Below, piece by piece: positions 55,998 through 64,000 of a stretch of 64,000 nucleotides of DNA. The first letter of the stretch is position 1. Every line of letters begins with the position of its first letter. The notes below the pieces were generated by a model, which was not told the DNA's origin, made no database searches, and was given only the letters and a program-made list of their open reading frames with translations. Both the position numbers and the translations under genes were made by a program. This DNA comes from Bacteroides pyogenes DSM 20611 = JCM 6294 (lineage in GTDB: Bacteria; Bacteroidota; Bacteroidia; Bacteroidales; Bacteroidaceae): positions 1 to 64,000 of the forward strand of contig NZ_ATZH01000017.1 in NCBI RefSeq assembly GCF_000428105.1, written 5' to 3'.

Positions 55998-57251
55998 ATG
56001 TATACGACTCTGGGTGCCTTGCTAGGTTTATTGCTGGCTATTTGGCTTATTATAAATAAAATCCACCCTGTATATGGGCTGATGACGGGTGCTTTGGCTG
56101 GTGGACTTGCTGGTGGGCTTTCGCTTATAGAAACGGTTAATGTGATGGTCGATGGCGTCAGAGATGTGTCTCCGGCTGTAATTCGCATCTTGTCAGCAGG
56201 AGTGTTGTCTGGCGTTTTGATTGAAACGGGAGCAGCTGCTAAGATTTCCAATACTATTATTTTACGTTTAGGCAGGAAGCATATTTATTTAGCCTTATCT
56301 TTCGCCACCTTCTTATTGTGTGCGGTAGGGGTGTTTATCGATGTGGCAGTTATTACAGTAGCACCGATAGCTTTGTCTATTCATCAGCGGTTAGACATCC
56401 CGACCTCCTTTTTATTACTGGCTATGATAGGCGGAGGAAAGTCGGGAAATATCATTTCTCCTAACCCAAATACCATTATCGCTGCTGAGAATTTCAACAC
56501 CGATTTATCATCGGTAATGTTTGCAGGTATAATTCCAGCATTTATTGGATTAGTAATGACGATGATTCTTGTTGAATGGATATCTCAAAAAAAACAGGTT
56601 TCGAAAGAATTTGTTTTTGAAGTTAAAGATGAGTCACATGAACAACTTTCTCTTTGGTCTAGTCTGATGGCTCCTTTGGTTACTATTGTTTTGCTGGCAT
56701 TACGTCCGTTGTTCGGTGTCGTTATTGATCCCCTTATTGCTTTGCCTTTAGGTGGAGTTGCAGGCATTCTCAGTATCCGGTGTTGGAAAAAGGTGCCCCA
56801 AATACTTGAGTTAGGACTACAAAAGATGGCACCTGTAGCTACATTGCTTATTGGCACAGGAACTATTGCTGGAGTTATCAAAAACTCGGATCTTAACAGC
56901 TTTCTTCTTTGGTTTTTGAACTATTGTCATTTAAGCGATTCTATAGTAGCCCCGGTTTCGGGAGCTTTGATGTCGGCAGCTACTGCATCTACCACAGCTG
57001 GAGCGATGTTGGCATCCGCGTCTTTTGCCGATACGCTCATATCAGTCGGAATTTCTGGTGTATGGGGAGCTTTGATGGTAAATGCCGGTGCTACGGTATT
57101 AGATCATTTGCCGCATGGCTCGTTTTTCCATACTACAGGAGGCGTGTGTGGATTGATTTTTAAGGACCGATTGAAGTTGATTCCTTATGAGACATTGATA
57201 GGAATGATATTAGCCGTTTCTTCAGCATTACTTTACTTTTTTATTTCTTGA
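55998..57251 (+). CDS. GntP-family permease
   Basis: A 417-residue inner-membrane symporter of the gluconate/GntP family with about twelve helices. Typical segments are GLLLAIWLIINKIHPVYGLMTGALAGG, GGGKSGNIISPNPNTIIAAENF and SAATASTTAGAMLASASF. GntP members carry gluconate, D-serine, glycerate and related small hydroxy acids. Adjacent glycerate kinase makes glycerate the favoured guess. It overlaps the next frame's upstream region, and the GH89 gene follows within 25 bases. Confidence 0.9.
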   Translation: MYTTLGALLGLLLAIWLIINKIHPVYGLMTGALAGGLAGGLSLIETVNVMVDGVRDVSPAVIRILSAGVLSGVLIETGAAAKISNTIILRLGRKHIYLALSFATFLLCAVGVFIDVAVITVAPIALSIHQRLDIPTSFLLLAMIGGGKSGNIISPNPNTIIAAENFNTDLSSVMFAGIIPAFIGLVMTMILVEWISQKKQVSKEFVFEVKDESHEQLSLWSSLMAPLVTIVLLALRPLFGVVIDPLIALPLGGVAGILSIRCWKKVPQILELGLQKMAPVATLLIGTGTIAGVIKNSDLNSFLLWFLNYCHLSDSIVAPVSGALMSAATASTTAGAMLASASFADTLISVGISGVWGALMVNAGATVLDHLPHGSFFHTTGGVCGLIFKDRLKLIPYETLIGMILAVSSALLYFFIS

Positions 57252-57274
57252 TTTTATTCTATTATTTTTATTTT

Positions 57275-59431
57275 ATGACTCGAATATATTGTTTATTATT
57301 GATAAGTTTGACATGTCTTCCTTTGTCGGCATTATCCGATGAGGCAGTTGTGGTAACGAATTTAGCTAAACGTTTGATTCCCGAATATACTGCCTACTTC
57401 TGTTTCAGTCAAGAGAAGAAAGAAGATGGAAAGGATTCTTTTACTTTGGAAAGTAAAGATGGAAAAATCTTGATTCGTGGCAATTCCGCTAATTCGATGG
57501 CAGTAGCGCTTAACTATTATCTGAAGTATTATTGTAAAACTACAGTTTCTTGGTATGCTGATATTCCTGTAGAGATGCCGGAAGTGCTTCCTATCATACC
57601 TTATCCGATTCGGAAAGAAGCGAAAGTGGAACGACGCTTTTTCCTTAATTATTGTACTTATGGTTATACTATGCCTTTTTGGAAGTGGAGCGATTGGGAA
57701 CGGTTAATTGATTGGATGGCACTGAACGGTGTCAACATGCCGTTGGCTATTACCGGACAAGAAGCTGTGTGGTATAAAGTGTGGAGTAAACTGGGGCTGA
57801 CCGATGAAGAAATCCGATCGTATTTTACAGGACCGACTTATCTCCCTTGGCATCGTATGGCCAATATTGACGGTTGGAATGGACCTTTACCAAAACATTG
57901 GTTGGATACTCAGGTAGAACTTCAGAAGAAAATATTGGCACGTGAACGTGAATTAAAAATGCGACCTGTACTTCCCGCTTTTGCAGGACATGTGCCCGGA
58001 GCCTTGAAACGTCTCTATCCCCACATAAATATTAAATATTTGAGTAAATGGGCAGGGTTCTCAGATGCAAATCGTTGTCATTTCTTAAATCCTGAAGAAC
58101 CTTTGTTTGCGGAAATTCAACAATTATTTCTGCATGAGCAGAATATGCTTTTCGGTACTGATCATATTTATGGAGTAGATCCGTTTAATGAGGTAGATCC
58201 TCCCAGTTGGGAACCGGATTATTTGAAGCAGGTCTCATCCGATATGTATAAGACTCTGACGCAAGCTGATCCGAAAGCAGAATGGATGCAAATGACCTGG
58301 ATGTTTTATTTTGATCGCAAAAAATGGACTCCATCCCGTGTCGAGGCTTTATTGACAGGTGTTCCTCAAAATAAAATGGTGTTATTGGATTATCATTGCG
58401 AGAATGTAGAGCTTTGGAAAACGACAAAAAGTTTTCATGGACAGCCTTATATTTGGTGCTATTTGGGAAATTTTGGAGGTAATACGACTCTTACGGGTAA
58501 TGTGAAGGAAAGTGGTGAGCGCCTTAATAATGCCTTGCTGAACGGCGGAAGCAATTTGTGTGGTATTGGTTCTACTTTGGAGGGATTGGATGTGGTTCAA
58601 TTTCCTTATGAATATATTTTTGAGAAGGCATGGACTGATTGTCTGACTGATGAACAATGGGTTAATGCTTTAGCAGACAGACATGTGGGAGGGATATCTA
58701 AGAAAGCTCGTGAAGCCTGGCAAATCCTCTTCAATGATATTTACGTACAAGTACCAAAGACATTAGGAGTGTTGCCCAATTTGAGGCCAGTCATGGATAA
58801 AAAGAACAAGCGGACGGTAATAGAGTATGATAATGACCGTTTGTTTGAGGTCTGGAAGCTATTGGTCTCTGCAAACATCTCTCAAAGGGATGCCTTACAG
58901 CTTGATATTATTACTGTGGGTCGACAATGGATGGGGAATTACTTTCTGGAATTAAAAAACAAATTTGATAAGGCCTATCACGCAAAGAATAAAGCAGACT
59001 TACAGAAATATATTTTGAAAATGCAAGATTTGTTGACCGATATCGACAAACTTACTTCTTTCCATCCGTTTACTTCTATACACCATTGGTTGAATAAAGC
59101 TCGTGAGTATAGTGAAAATGTTGTATTGGCTGATTATTATGAATTGAATGCACGCAACTTGATTACTACTTGGGGTGGAAGTTTGAACGATTATGCGAGT
59201 CGTACTTGGTCAGGATTAGTGTCGAATTATTATACTTACCGATGGAATTTATATTTTGATGCGGTAATTGATGCTATAGAACACAATAAGTCTTTTGATC
59301 AAGGACAACTTGACAGACAAATAAAAACTTTTGAAGATTCTTGGGTGAAGTCGACTGCATATATTAAAACTAATCAGAAAGGAGATTTACAGGAATTTGT
59401 TTCTTTATTGATAAAAAAATATGAGAAATAA
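57275..59431 (+). CDS. GH89 alpha-N-acetylglucosaminidase (second, divergent)
   Basis: A 718-residue secreted enzyme. I chose ATG 57275 rather than the TTG at 57248, since MTRIYCLLLISLTCLPLSALS forms a proper signal peptide. It has the GH89 layout NYCTYGYTMPFWKWSDWERLIDWMALNGVNMPL, acid/base Glu306 (VDPFNEVDP) and nucleophile-position Glu436 (GSTLEGLDVVQFPYEY). The residues after the nucleophile differ from the NEVVY found in the fusion protein, so substrate preference may differ. The last gene of the operon. Confidence 0.92.
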   Translation: MTRIYCLLLISLTCLPLSALSDEAVVVTNLAKRLIPEYTAYFCFSQEKKEDGKDSFTLESKDGKILIRGNSANSMAVALNYYLKYYCKTTVSWYADIPVEMPEVLPIIPYPIRKEAKVERRFFLNYCTYGYTMPFWKWSDWERLIDWMALNGVNMPLAITGQEAVWYKVWSKLGLTDEEIRSYFTGPTYLPWHRMANIDGWNGPLPKHWLDTQVELQKKILARERELKMRPVLPAFAGHVPGALKRLYPHINIKYLSKWAGFSDANRCHFLNPEEPLFAEIQQLFLHEQNMLFGTDHIYGVDPFNEVDPPSWEPDYLKQVSSDMYKTLTQADPKAEWMQMTWMFYFDRKKWTPSRVEALLTGVPQNKMVLLDYHCENVELWKTTKSFHGQPYIWCYLGNFGGNTTLTGNVKESGERLNNALLNGGSNLCGIGSTLEGLDVVQFPYEYIFEKAWTDCLTDEQWVNALADRHVGGISKKAREAWQILFNDIYVQVPKTLGVLPNLRPVMDKKNKRTVIEYDNDRLFEVWKLLVSANISQRDALQLDIITVGRQWMGNYFLELKNKFDKAYHAKNKADLQKYILKMQDLLTDIDKLTSFHPFTSIHHWLNKAREYSENVVLADYYELNARNLITTWGGSLNDYASRTWSGLVSNYYTYRWNLYFDAVIDAIEHNKSFDQGQLDRQIKTFEDSWVKSTAYIKTNQKGDLQEFVSLLIKKYEK

Positions 59432-59565
59432 ATTTCTGTATTGAAATTCAGTATCAGTACTTGGAATAAATATATCGTTGCAATATTATGGTTCATTCTT
59501 TCTTTGGGTTTTGTTTTTATAAAAAAGAGGTTTTTCTTTTTGATTCCTTGACTTTTCAGCTACTC

Positions 59566-60390
59566 TCATAGCACTCCTTGAAAAGTAAATGTTTCGGGGC
59601 CAAAAGAGAAAGAGGGGATGATGGCTTCCGGCTCGAAAAGCCCGAACACTGAAGAGCCGGAGCCGCTCATCGACGCATAAACGGCACCCGAGCGGTAAAG
59701 TTCCCGTTTGATTTCACCGATGACGGGGTATTGCGGAAATACGCTTGCCTCGAAATCGTTGACCAGCTTCTCTTTCCATTCGCGCACGGGAAGGGAGACC
59801 GTTTCTTTCACCGCATACTGCGGGCGGTGCGGGCGGATGGCTGAAAAAGCTTCGCGGGTGGAGACAAAAACATCGGGCTTGACGATTGCTATGCGGTATC
59901 CTTTGAGTGAAAGGGATACCGGTGAGAACCGATTGCCGATGCCTTCGGCAAAGGTGGGCCTGTTGCGGATAAAAAAAGTGCAATCGGCACCCAGCATGGC
60001 GGCATAGGTTTCCAAACTCTCTTCGGACAGATGAAGCCGGCAATACTCATTAAGGAGCTTGAGCGTAAATGCCGCGTCGGACGACCCGCCGCCCAGTCCT
60101 GCTCCCGAAGGGATGTGCTTATAGAGACGGATATCGAGCGGAGGGAGGTCGAAATCGTTGTCGAGTAGTTTGCAGGCTTTGATTACCAAATTGTCTTCGG
60201 GGTTGCCGGCAATCTTGGTTCCATACTGCGTGAGCCGGAATTTTTCTCCGTTTCGGGATGAAGTGTTGATTTCCAACGCATCTTCCAATGCGACAGGGTA
60301 AAAAACAGTTTCGAGGTTGTGGTATCCGTCGGGGCGTTTTTCTGTGACAGACAGTCCTAAATTTATTTTAGCGTTCGGAAAACAGATCAT
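59566..60390 (-). CDS. ispE: 4-diphosphocytidyl-2-C-methyl-D-erythritol kinase
   Basis: GHMP kinase of the MEP isoprenoid pathway, 274 residues. It begins [30 protein letters not shown] and has the ATP loop [21 protein letters not shown]; the C-terminal [10 protein letters not shown] completes the GHMP pattern. A 134-bp region without features lies between its end and the GH89 gene. Confidence 0.96.
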   Translation of the reverse strand: MICFPNAKINLGLSVTEKRPDGYHNLETVFYPVALEDALEINTSSRNGEKFRLTQYGTKIAGNPEDNLVIKACKLLDNDFDLPPLDIRLYKHIPSGAGLGGGSSDAAFTLKLLNEYCRLHLSEESLETYAAMLGADCTFFIRNRPTFAEGIGNRFSPVSLSLKGYRIAIVKPDVFVSTREAFSAIRPHRPQYAVKETVSLPVREWKEKLVNDFEASVFPQYPVIGEIKRELYRSGAVYASMSGSGSSVFGLFEPEAIIPSFSFGPETFTFQGVL

Positions 60391-60536
60391 GACAGTTGAA
60401 GATTGATTATTGACAGTCGGCCGTTACTGACCGGCATTGCCTGTACGGCATTTATGAACCGAATAATGAACAATGCTTGTGAATGCAAAAATAATAAAAA
60501 CTTTGATGCCCGCTACTATTCTTCGTTATTATGTTT

Positions 60537-60544
60537 TATCTTTG
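60537..60544 (+). promoter_or_regulatory. -7 element of dnaB
   Basis: TATCTTTG, about 86 nt before the dnaB ATG. The rest of the 60391-60630 gap shows no gene; a 60-codon ORF there has no support. Confidence 0.5.
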
Positions 60545-60630
60545 TCATCCCTTACGTGGGAGAAGATTTTTATGAGTCTTGCTAATTTAGTGAATCGTAT
60601 ATTGTAAATTGTAAAATCTCAACTGTCTGG

Positions 60631-62184
60631 ATGGCCGAACAAAGAAGAAATACCCGTAGCACAAAATCGACAAAAGTACAACCGGTCAATGATTATGGCC
60701 GCCTTCAACCGCAGGCTCCGGAGCTGGAAGAAGCGGTATTGGGCGCTTTGATGATTGAGAAAGACGCTTATTCGCTGGTGAGCGAAATCCTGCGTCCGGA
60801 CTCTTTTTACGAACGCCGGCATCAGTTGATCTACGCTGCTATTACCGATCTGGCGGTAAATCAGAAGCCGGTGGACATTCTCACGGTGAAGGAGCAGCTC
60901 AGCAAGCGCGGGGACCTGGAGGAAGTGGGAGGTCCGTTCTACATCACTCAGCTAAGCAGCAAGGTGGCTTCTTCGGCGCACATCGAGTATCATGCCCGGA
61001 TCATTGCGCAGAAAGCGTTGGCACGCGAACTGATAACGTTTACGAGTCATATTCAGAGCAAGGCATTCGACGAGACGCTGGACGTGGACGATCTGATGCA
61101 GGAAGCGGAAGGCAAGCTGTTCGAGATTTCGCAGCAGAACATGAAGAAAGACTATACCCAGATCAATCCGGTGATTGACGAAGCGTATAAGCTGATTCAG
61201 AAGGCTGCCGCGCGGACGGATGGGTTGAGCGGTTTGGAGAGCGGCTTTACCAAACTCGACAAGATGACTTCGGGTTGGCAGAATTCCGATCTGATTATCA
61301 TTGCCGCCCGTCCCGCAATGGGTAAAACGGCTTTCGTTCTTTCCATGGCGAAGAATATTGCCGTGAATTACAGGAATCCGGTAGCTTTATTCTCTCTCGA
61401 GATGAGCAATGTGCAGCTGGTGAATCGTCTGATATCGAACGTCTGCGAGATTCCGAGCGAGAAAATCAAGAGCGGACAGTTGGCAAGTTACGAGTGGCAG
61501 CAGTTGGACTATAAACTGAAGGATCTGCTGGATGCTCCGCTGTATGTGGACGATACCCCTTCGTTGTCCGTTTTCGAGCTTCGCACAAAGGCGCGCCGGC
61601 TGGTACGCGAACACGGTGTGCGTGTGATTATTATCGACTACCTTCAGTTGATGAACGCCAGCGGCATGGCTTTCGGAAGCCGTCAGGAAGAGGTGAGTAC
61701 GATCTCACGCTCGCTGAAGGGATTGGCGAAGGAACTGAATATCCCCATCATCGCCCTGTCGCAGTTGAACCGTGGGGTGGAGAACCGGGAAGGTATCGAC
61801 GGGAAGCGTCCGCAGTTGAGCGACCTGCGTGAATCGGGAGCAATAGAGCAGGATGCCGATATGGTTTGTTTCATCCACCGTCCCGAATACTATAAAATTT
61901 ATCAGGACGACCGTGGAAATGACCTTCGCGGCATGGCGGAGATTATTATTGCCAAGCATCGTAACGGTGCGGTGGGCGATGTGTTGCTTCGATTCAAAGG
62001 GGAGTTTACCCGCTTCTCGAATCCGGAGGACGATATGGTGATTCCCATGCCGGGCGATCCTGCGGGAGCCATGCTGGGATCGAAACTGAATTCGGGTTCC
62101 GCGCCTCTTCCGCCTTCACCGGATTTTGTTCCGCAGACGGACAATCCGTTCGGAGCGCCGGGCGACGGGCCGTTGCCTTTTTAA
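60631..62184 (+). CDS. dnaB: Replicative DNA helicase DnaB
   Basis: Hexameric replication-fork helicase, 517 residues. N-terminal DnaB domain (QAPELEEAVLGALMIEKDAY), linker, and RecA-like domain with Walker A AARPAMGKTAFVLSMAKN, VALFSLEMSNVQLVNRL, VIIIDYLQLM and LSDLRESGAIEQDADMVCFIHR. A Pro/Gly-rich C-terminal tail of ~40 residues is normal for the phylum. No intein. Confidence 0.97.
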   Translation: MAEQRRNTRSTKSTKVQPVNDYGRLQPQAPELEEAVLGALMIEKDAYSLVSEILRPDSFYERRHQLIYAAITDLAVNQKPVDILTVKEQLSKRGDLEEVGGPFYITQLSSKVASSAHIEYHARIIAQKALARELITFTSHIQSKAFDETLDVDDLMQEAEGKLFEISQQNMKKDYTQINPVIDEAYKLIQKAAARTDGLSGLESGFTKLDKMTSGWQNSDLIIIAARPAMGKTAFVLSMAKNIAVNYRNPVALFSLEMSNVQLVNRLISNVCEIPSEKIKSGQLASYEWQQLDYKLKDLLDAPLYVDDTPSLSVFELRTKARRLVREHGVRVIIIDYLQLMNASGMAFGSRQEEVSTISRSLKGLAKELNIPIIALSQLNRGVENREGIDGKRPQLSDLRESGAIEQDADMVCFIHRPEYYKIYQDDRGNDLRGMAEIIIAKHRNGAVGDVLLRFKGEFTRFSNPEDDMVIPMPGDPAGAMLGSKLNSGSAPLPPSPDFVPQTDNPFGAPGDGPLPF

Positions 62185-62227
62185 TAATTTTCTCTGTAAA
62201 CGTTTCCCGCCAACCGAAAAATCTTAT

Positions 62228-62235
62228 TAACTTTG
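62228..62235 (+). promoter_or_regulatory. -7 element of pheT
   Basis: TAACTTTG, with transcription expected near 62241 and a short leader of about 32 nt. No leader peptide or T-box-like structure is visible. Confidence 0.5.
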
Positions 62236-62272
62236 CAAGTCTTTTGAGAAACAATATAAAATTAATGATGAT

Positions 62273-64000
62273 ATGAATATCTCTTATAACTGGCTGAAAG
62301 AGTATGTCGATTTTGAGCTGACTCCCGAAGAGACGGCTGCGGCGTTGACCTCTATCGGCTTGGAAACAGGTGGTGTAGAAGAAGTGCAGACCGTGAAAGG
62401 CGGTCTGGAGGGACTGGTCATCGGCGAGGTGCTGACTTGCGTGGAGCATCCCAACTCCGATCACCTGCATATTACTACCGTTAATTTGGGAGAGGGTGAT
62501 CCTGTACAAATCGTATGCGGCGCACCGAACGTGGCTGCCGGTCAGAAAGTGGTTGTCGCCACCTTGGGGACGAAGCTTTACGACGGAGACGAATGCTTTA
62601 CCATCAAGAAATCGAAAATCCGCGGTGTGGAGTCGATCGGTATGATATGTGCGGAAGATGAAATCGGTATCGGTACGAGCCATGACGGAATCATTGTGCT
62701 GCCTGCGGATGCCGTGCCCGGTACGCTTGCCAAAGATTACTACAACATAAAAAGCGACTACGTGCTCGAGGTGGATATCACGCCCAACCGTGCCGATGCC
62801 TGTTCGCATTACGGGGTAGCGCGCGACCTGTACGCTTACCTGATTCAGAGCGGAAAAAAGACGACACTGAAACGTCCGTCGGTGGAAGGATTCAAGGTGG
62901 AAAACCATGATTTGGATATTGCGGTGAAGGTGGAGAACAGCGAAGCCTGTCCGCATTACGCCGGTGTAACCGTGAAAGGAGTGACGGTGAAGGAGAGTCC
63001 CGAATGGTTGCAGAACAAACTGCGTCTGATCGGTATACGCCCTATTAATAATGTGGTGGATATCACGAATTATATCGTTCATGCATTCGGTCAGCCGCTG
63101 CATTGCTTCGATGCCGGCAAGATAAAAGGCAACGAAGTGGTTGTGAAAACAATGCCCGAAGGTACCTCGTTCGTCACGCTGGACGGCGTGGAACGCAAAC
63201 TGAATGAACGCGACCTGATGATTTGCAACAGCGAGGAAGGGATGTGCATTGCCGGTGTGTTCGGCGGCTTGGATTCGGGTTCTACGGAAACCACCACCGA
63301 TGTATTCATCGAGAGCGCTTATTTCCATCCTACGTGGGTGCGCAAGACTGCCCGCCGCCATGGTTTGAATACGGACGCTTCGTTCCGTTTCGAACGCGGA
63401 ATCGATCCGAACGGCGTGGTCTATTGCCTGAAACTGGCGGCTCTGATGATTAAAGAGCTGGCGGGCGGTAGCATTTCTTCTGAAATCAAAGACGTATGCG
63501 CTGCTCCGGCGGAAGACTTCGTGGTGGAGCTGCCGTACGAAAAGGTGAATACCCTGATCGGCAAAGCGATTCCTGCGGAAACCGTGAAGAACATCGTAAC
63601 CGCCCTGGAGATGAAGATTATGAATGAGACGCCGGAAGGACTGACGTTGGCGGTTCCCCCTTACCGGGTGGACGTGCAGCGCGACTGCGACGTGATTGAA
63701 GATATCCTCCGCATCTACGGATACAACAATGTGGAGATTCCGTCGACACTGAAGTCGAGCCTGACGACGAAGGGCGAGCACGATAAATCGAACAAATTGC
63801 AGAACCTGGTTGCCGAGCAGTTGGTGGGATGCGGGTTCAATGAAATACTCAACAATTCGCTGACCCGTGCCGCTTATTACGACGGGCTGGAAGCTTATCC
63901 GCCGCAACGGCTGGTGATGCTGATGAACCCGTTGAGCGCCGACCTTAATGCCATGCGTCAGACGTTGTTGTTCGGAGGTCTGGAAAGTATTGCCCACAAT
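62273..64000 (+). CDS. pheT: Phenylalanyl-tRNA synthetase beta subunit (3' end outside window)
   Basis: The first 576 codons of PheT, of about 820 in the family, are present and the frame is open to the last base. The start is MNISYNWLKEYVDFELTPEE. An EMAP-type tRNA-binding domain follows (residues ~45-150: LVIGEVLTCVEHPNSDHLHITTV, VCGAPNV), then B3/B4 editing domains (DITPNRADACSHYGVARDLYAY, RPINNVVDITNYIVHAFGQPLHCFDA) and the B5 region (RVDVQRDCDVIEDILRIYGYNNV). The ATG at 62273 is fixed by the family start. Confidence 0.96.
   Translation, partial: MNISYNWLKEYVDFELTPEETAAALTSIGLETGGVEEVQTVKGGLEGLVIGEVLTCVEHPNSDHLHITTVNLGEGDPVQIVCGAPNVAAGQKVVVATLGTKLYDGDECFTIKKSKIRGVESIGMICAEDEIGIGTSHDGIIVLPADAVPGTLAKDYYNIKSDYVLEVDITPNRADACSHYGVARDLYAYLIQSGKKTTLKRPSVEGFKVENHDLDIAVKVENSEACPHYAGVTVKGVTVKESPEWLQNKLRLIGIRPINNVVDITNYIVHAFGQPLHCFDAGKIKGNEVVVKTMPEGTSFVTLDGVERKLNERDLMICNSEEGMCIAGVFGGLDSGSTETTTDVFIESAYFHPTWVRKTARRHGLNTDASFRFERGIDPNGVVYCLKLAALMIKELAGGSISSEIKDVCAAPAEDFVVELPYEKVNTLIGKAIPAETVKNIVTALEMKIMNETPEGLTLAVPPYRVDVQRDCDVIEDILRIYGYNNVEIPSTLKSSLTTKGEHDKSNKLQNLVAEQLVGCGFNEILNNSLTRAAYYDGLEAYPPQRLVMLMNPLSADLNAMRQTLLFGGLESIAHN

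Noticed and set aside
62006-63997. 663-codon open frame opposite pheT and the end of dnaB
   Set aside because: Same kind of antisense shadow; no recognisable motif, and both sense genes are strongly conserved.

Overview
The window comes from a Bacteroidales chromosome, most like Bacteroides or a close relative. Intact genes have TAnnTTTG-type -7 promoter elements upstream, two of them with a TTTG -33 element exactly 19 nt away. SusC/SusD, FimA/Mfa1-type fimbriae, an Rnf complex, a smalltalk micro-protein and DUF4248 also fit. I see no rRNA, tRNA or CRISPR array. GC-rich backbone alternates with AT-rich islands (about 6.2-8.8 kb, 8.9-10.4 kb and 15.9-19.4 kb) that look acquired.

1-6.1 kb: the end of a capsule/exopolysaccharide locus. 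An IS21-type IstB gene, open to the left edge, sits against an initiating sugar-phosphate transferase, a DegT-type aminotransferase, a Wza-like export lipoprotein and a Wzz/tyrosine-kinase fusion.

6.1-10.8 kb: an accessory zone between Wzz and the capsule-flank genes. Copies or pieces of one ~100-117 bp sequence (Wzz 3' tail plus strong terminator) separate three cassettes: a restriction-modification pair whose BsuBI/PstI-like nuclease has one in-frame stop codon; an AbiEi/AbiEii toxin-antitoxin pair; and a wreck of a DUF4143 ATPase gene cut off at both ends by the repeats. This repeat-delimited array is the most unusual structure here.

10.8-15.7 kb: the capsule-flank set (DUF4248, N-acetylmuramoyl-L-alanine amidase, smalltalk, HU-like protein, VirE_N/DUF3987 protein, small HTH-like protein), with an array of alternating 22/21-bp tandem repeats.

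15.7-19.4 kb: an AT-rich island with TcmP and its three-Cys-motif partner (Gp37/Gp68, DUF5131), a four-helix membrane protein and an unknown ORF. The island's promoter has its -33 element in the loop of a perfect 10-bp inverted repeat.

19.4-32.1 kb: manC, then a seven-gene minus-strand fimbrial locus (DUF3575, DUF3868/OmpA, Mfa1-like pilin, Mfa2/FimB-like anchor, three more pilin/tip lipoproteins) and a divergent membrane-spanning TPR-HTH regulator.

32.1-44.1 kb: housekeeping genes: yidC and pyrG (minus strand), a DUF3078 protein, an RseC-like protein, rnfBCDGEA and galE.

44.2-59.4 kb: a glycan-utilization locus: ECF sigma, FecR anti-sigma, SusC with an STN signalling domain, SusD, an endonuclease/exonuclease/phosphatase (EEP) lipoprotein, an unusual EEP-GH89 fusion, glycerate kinase, a GntP-type permease and a second GH89. 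The contents suggest a phosphodiester-containing alpha-GlcNAc substrate and capture of a small acid such as glycerate.

59.5-64 kb: ispE (minus strand), dnaB, and pheT running off the right edge.
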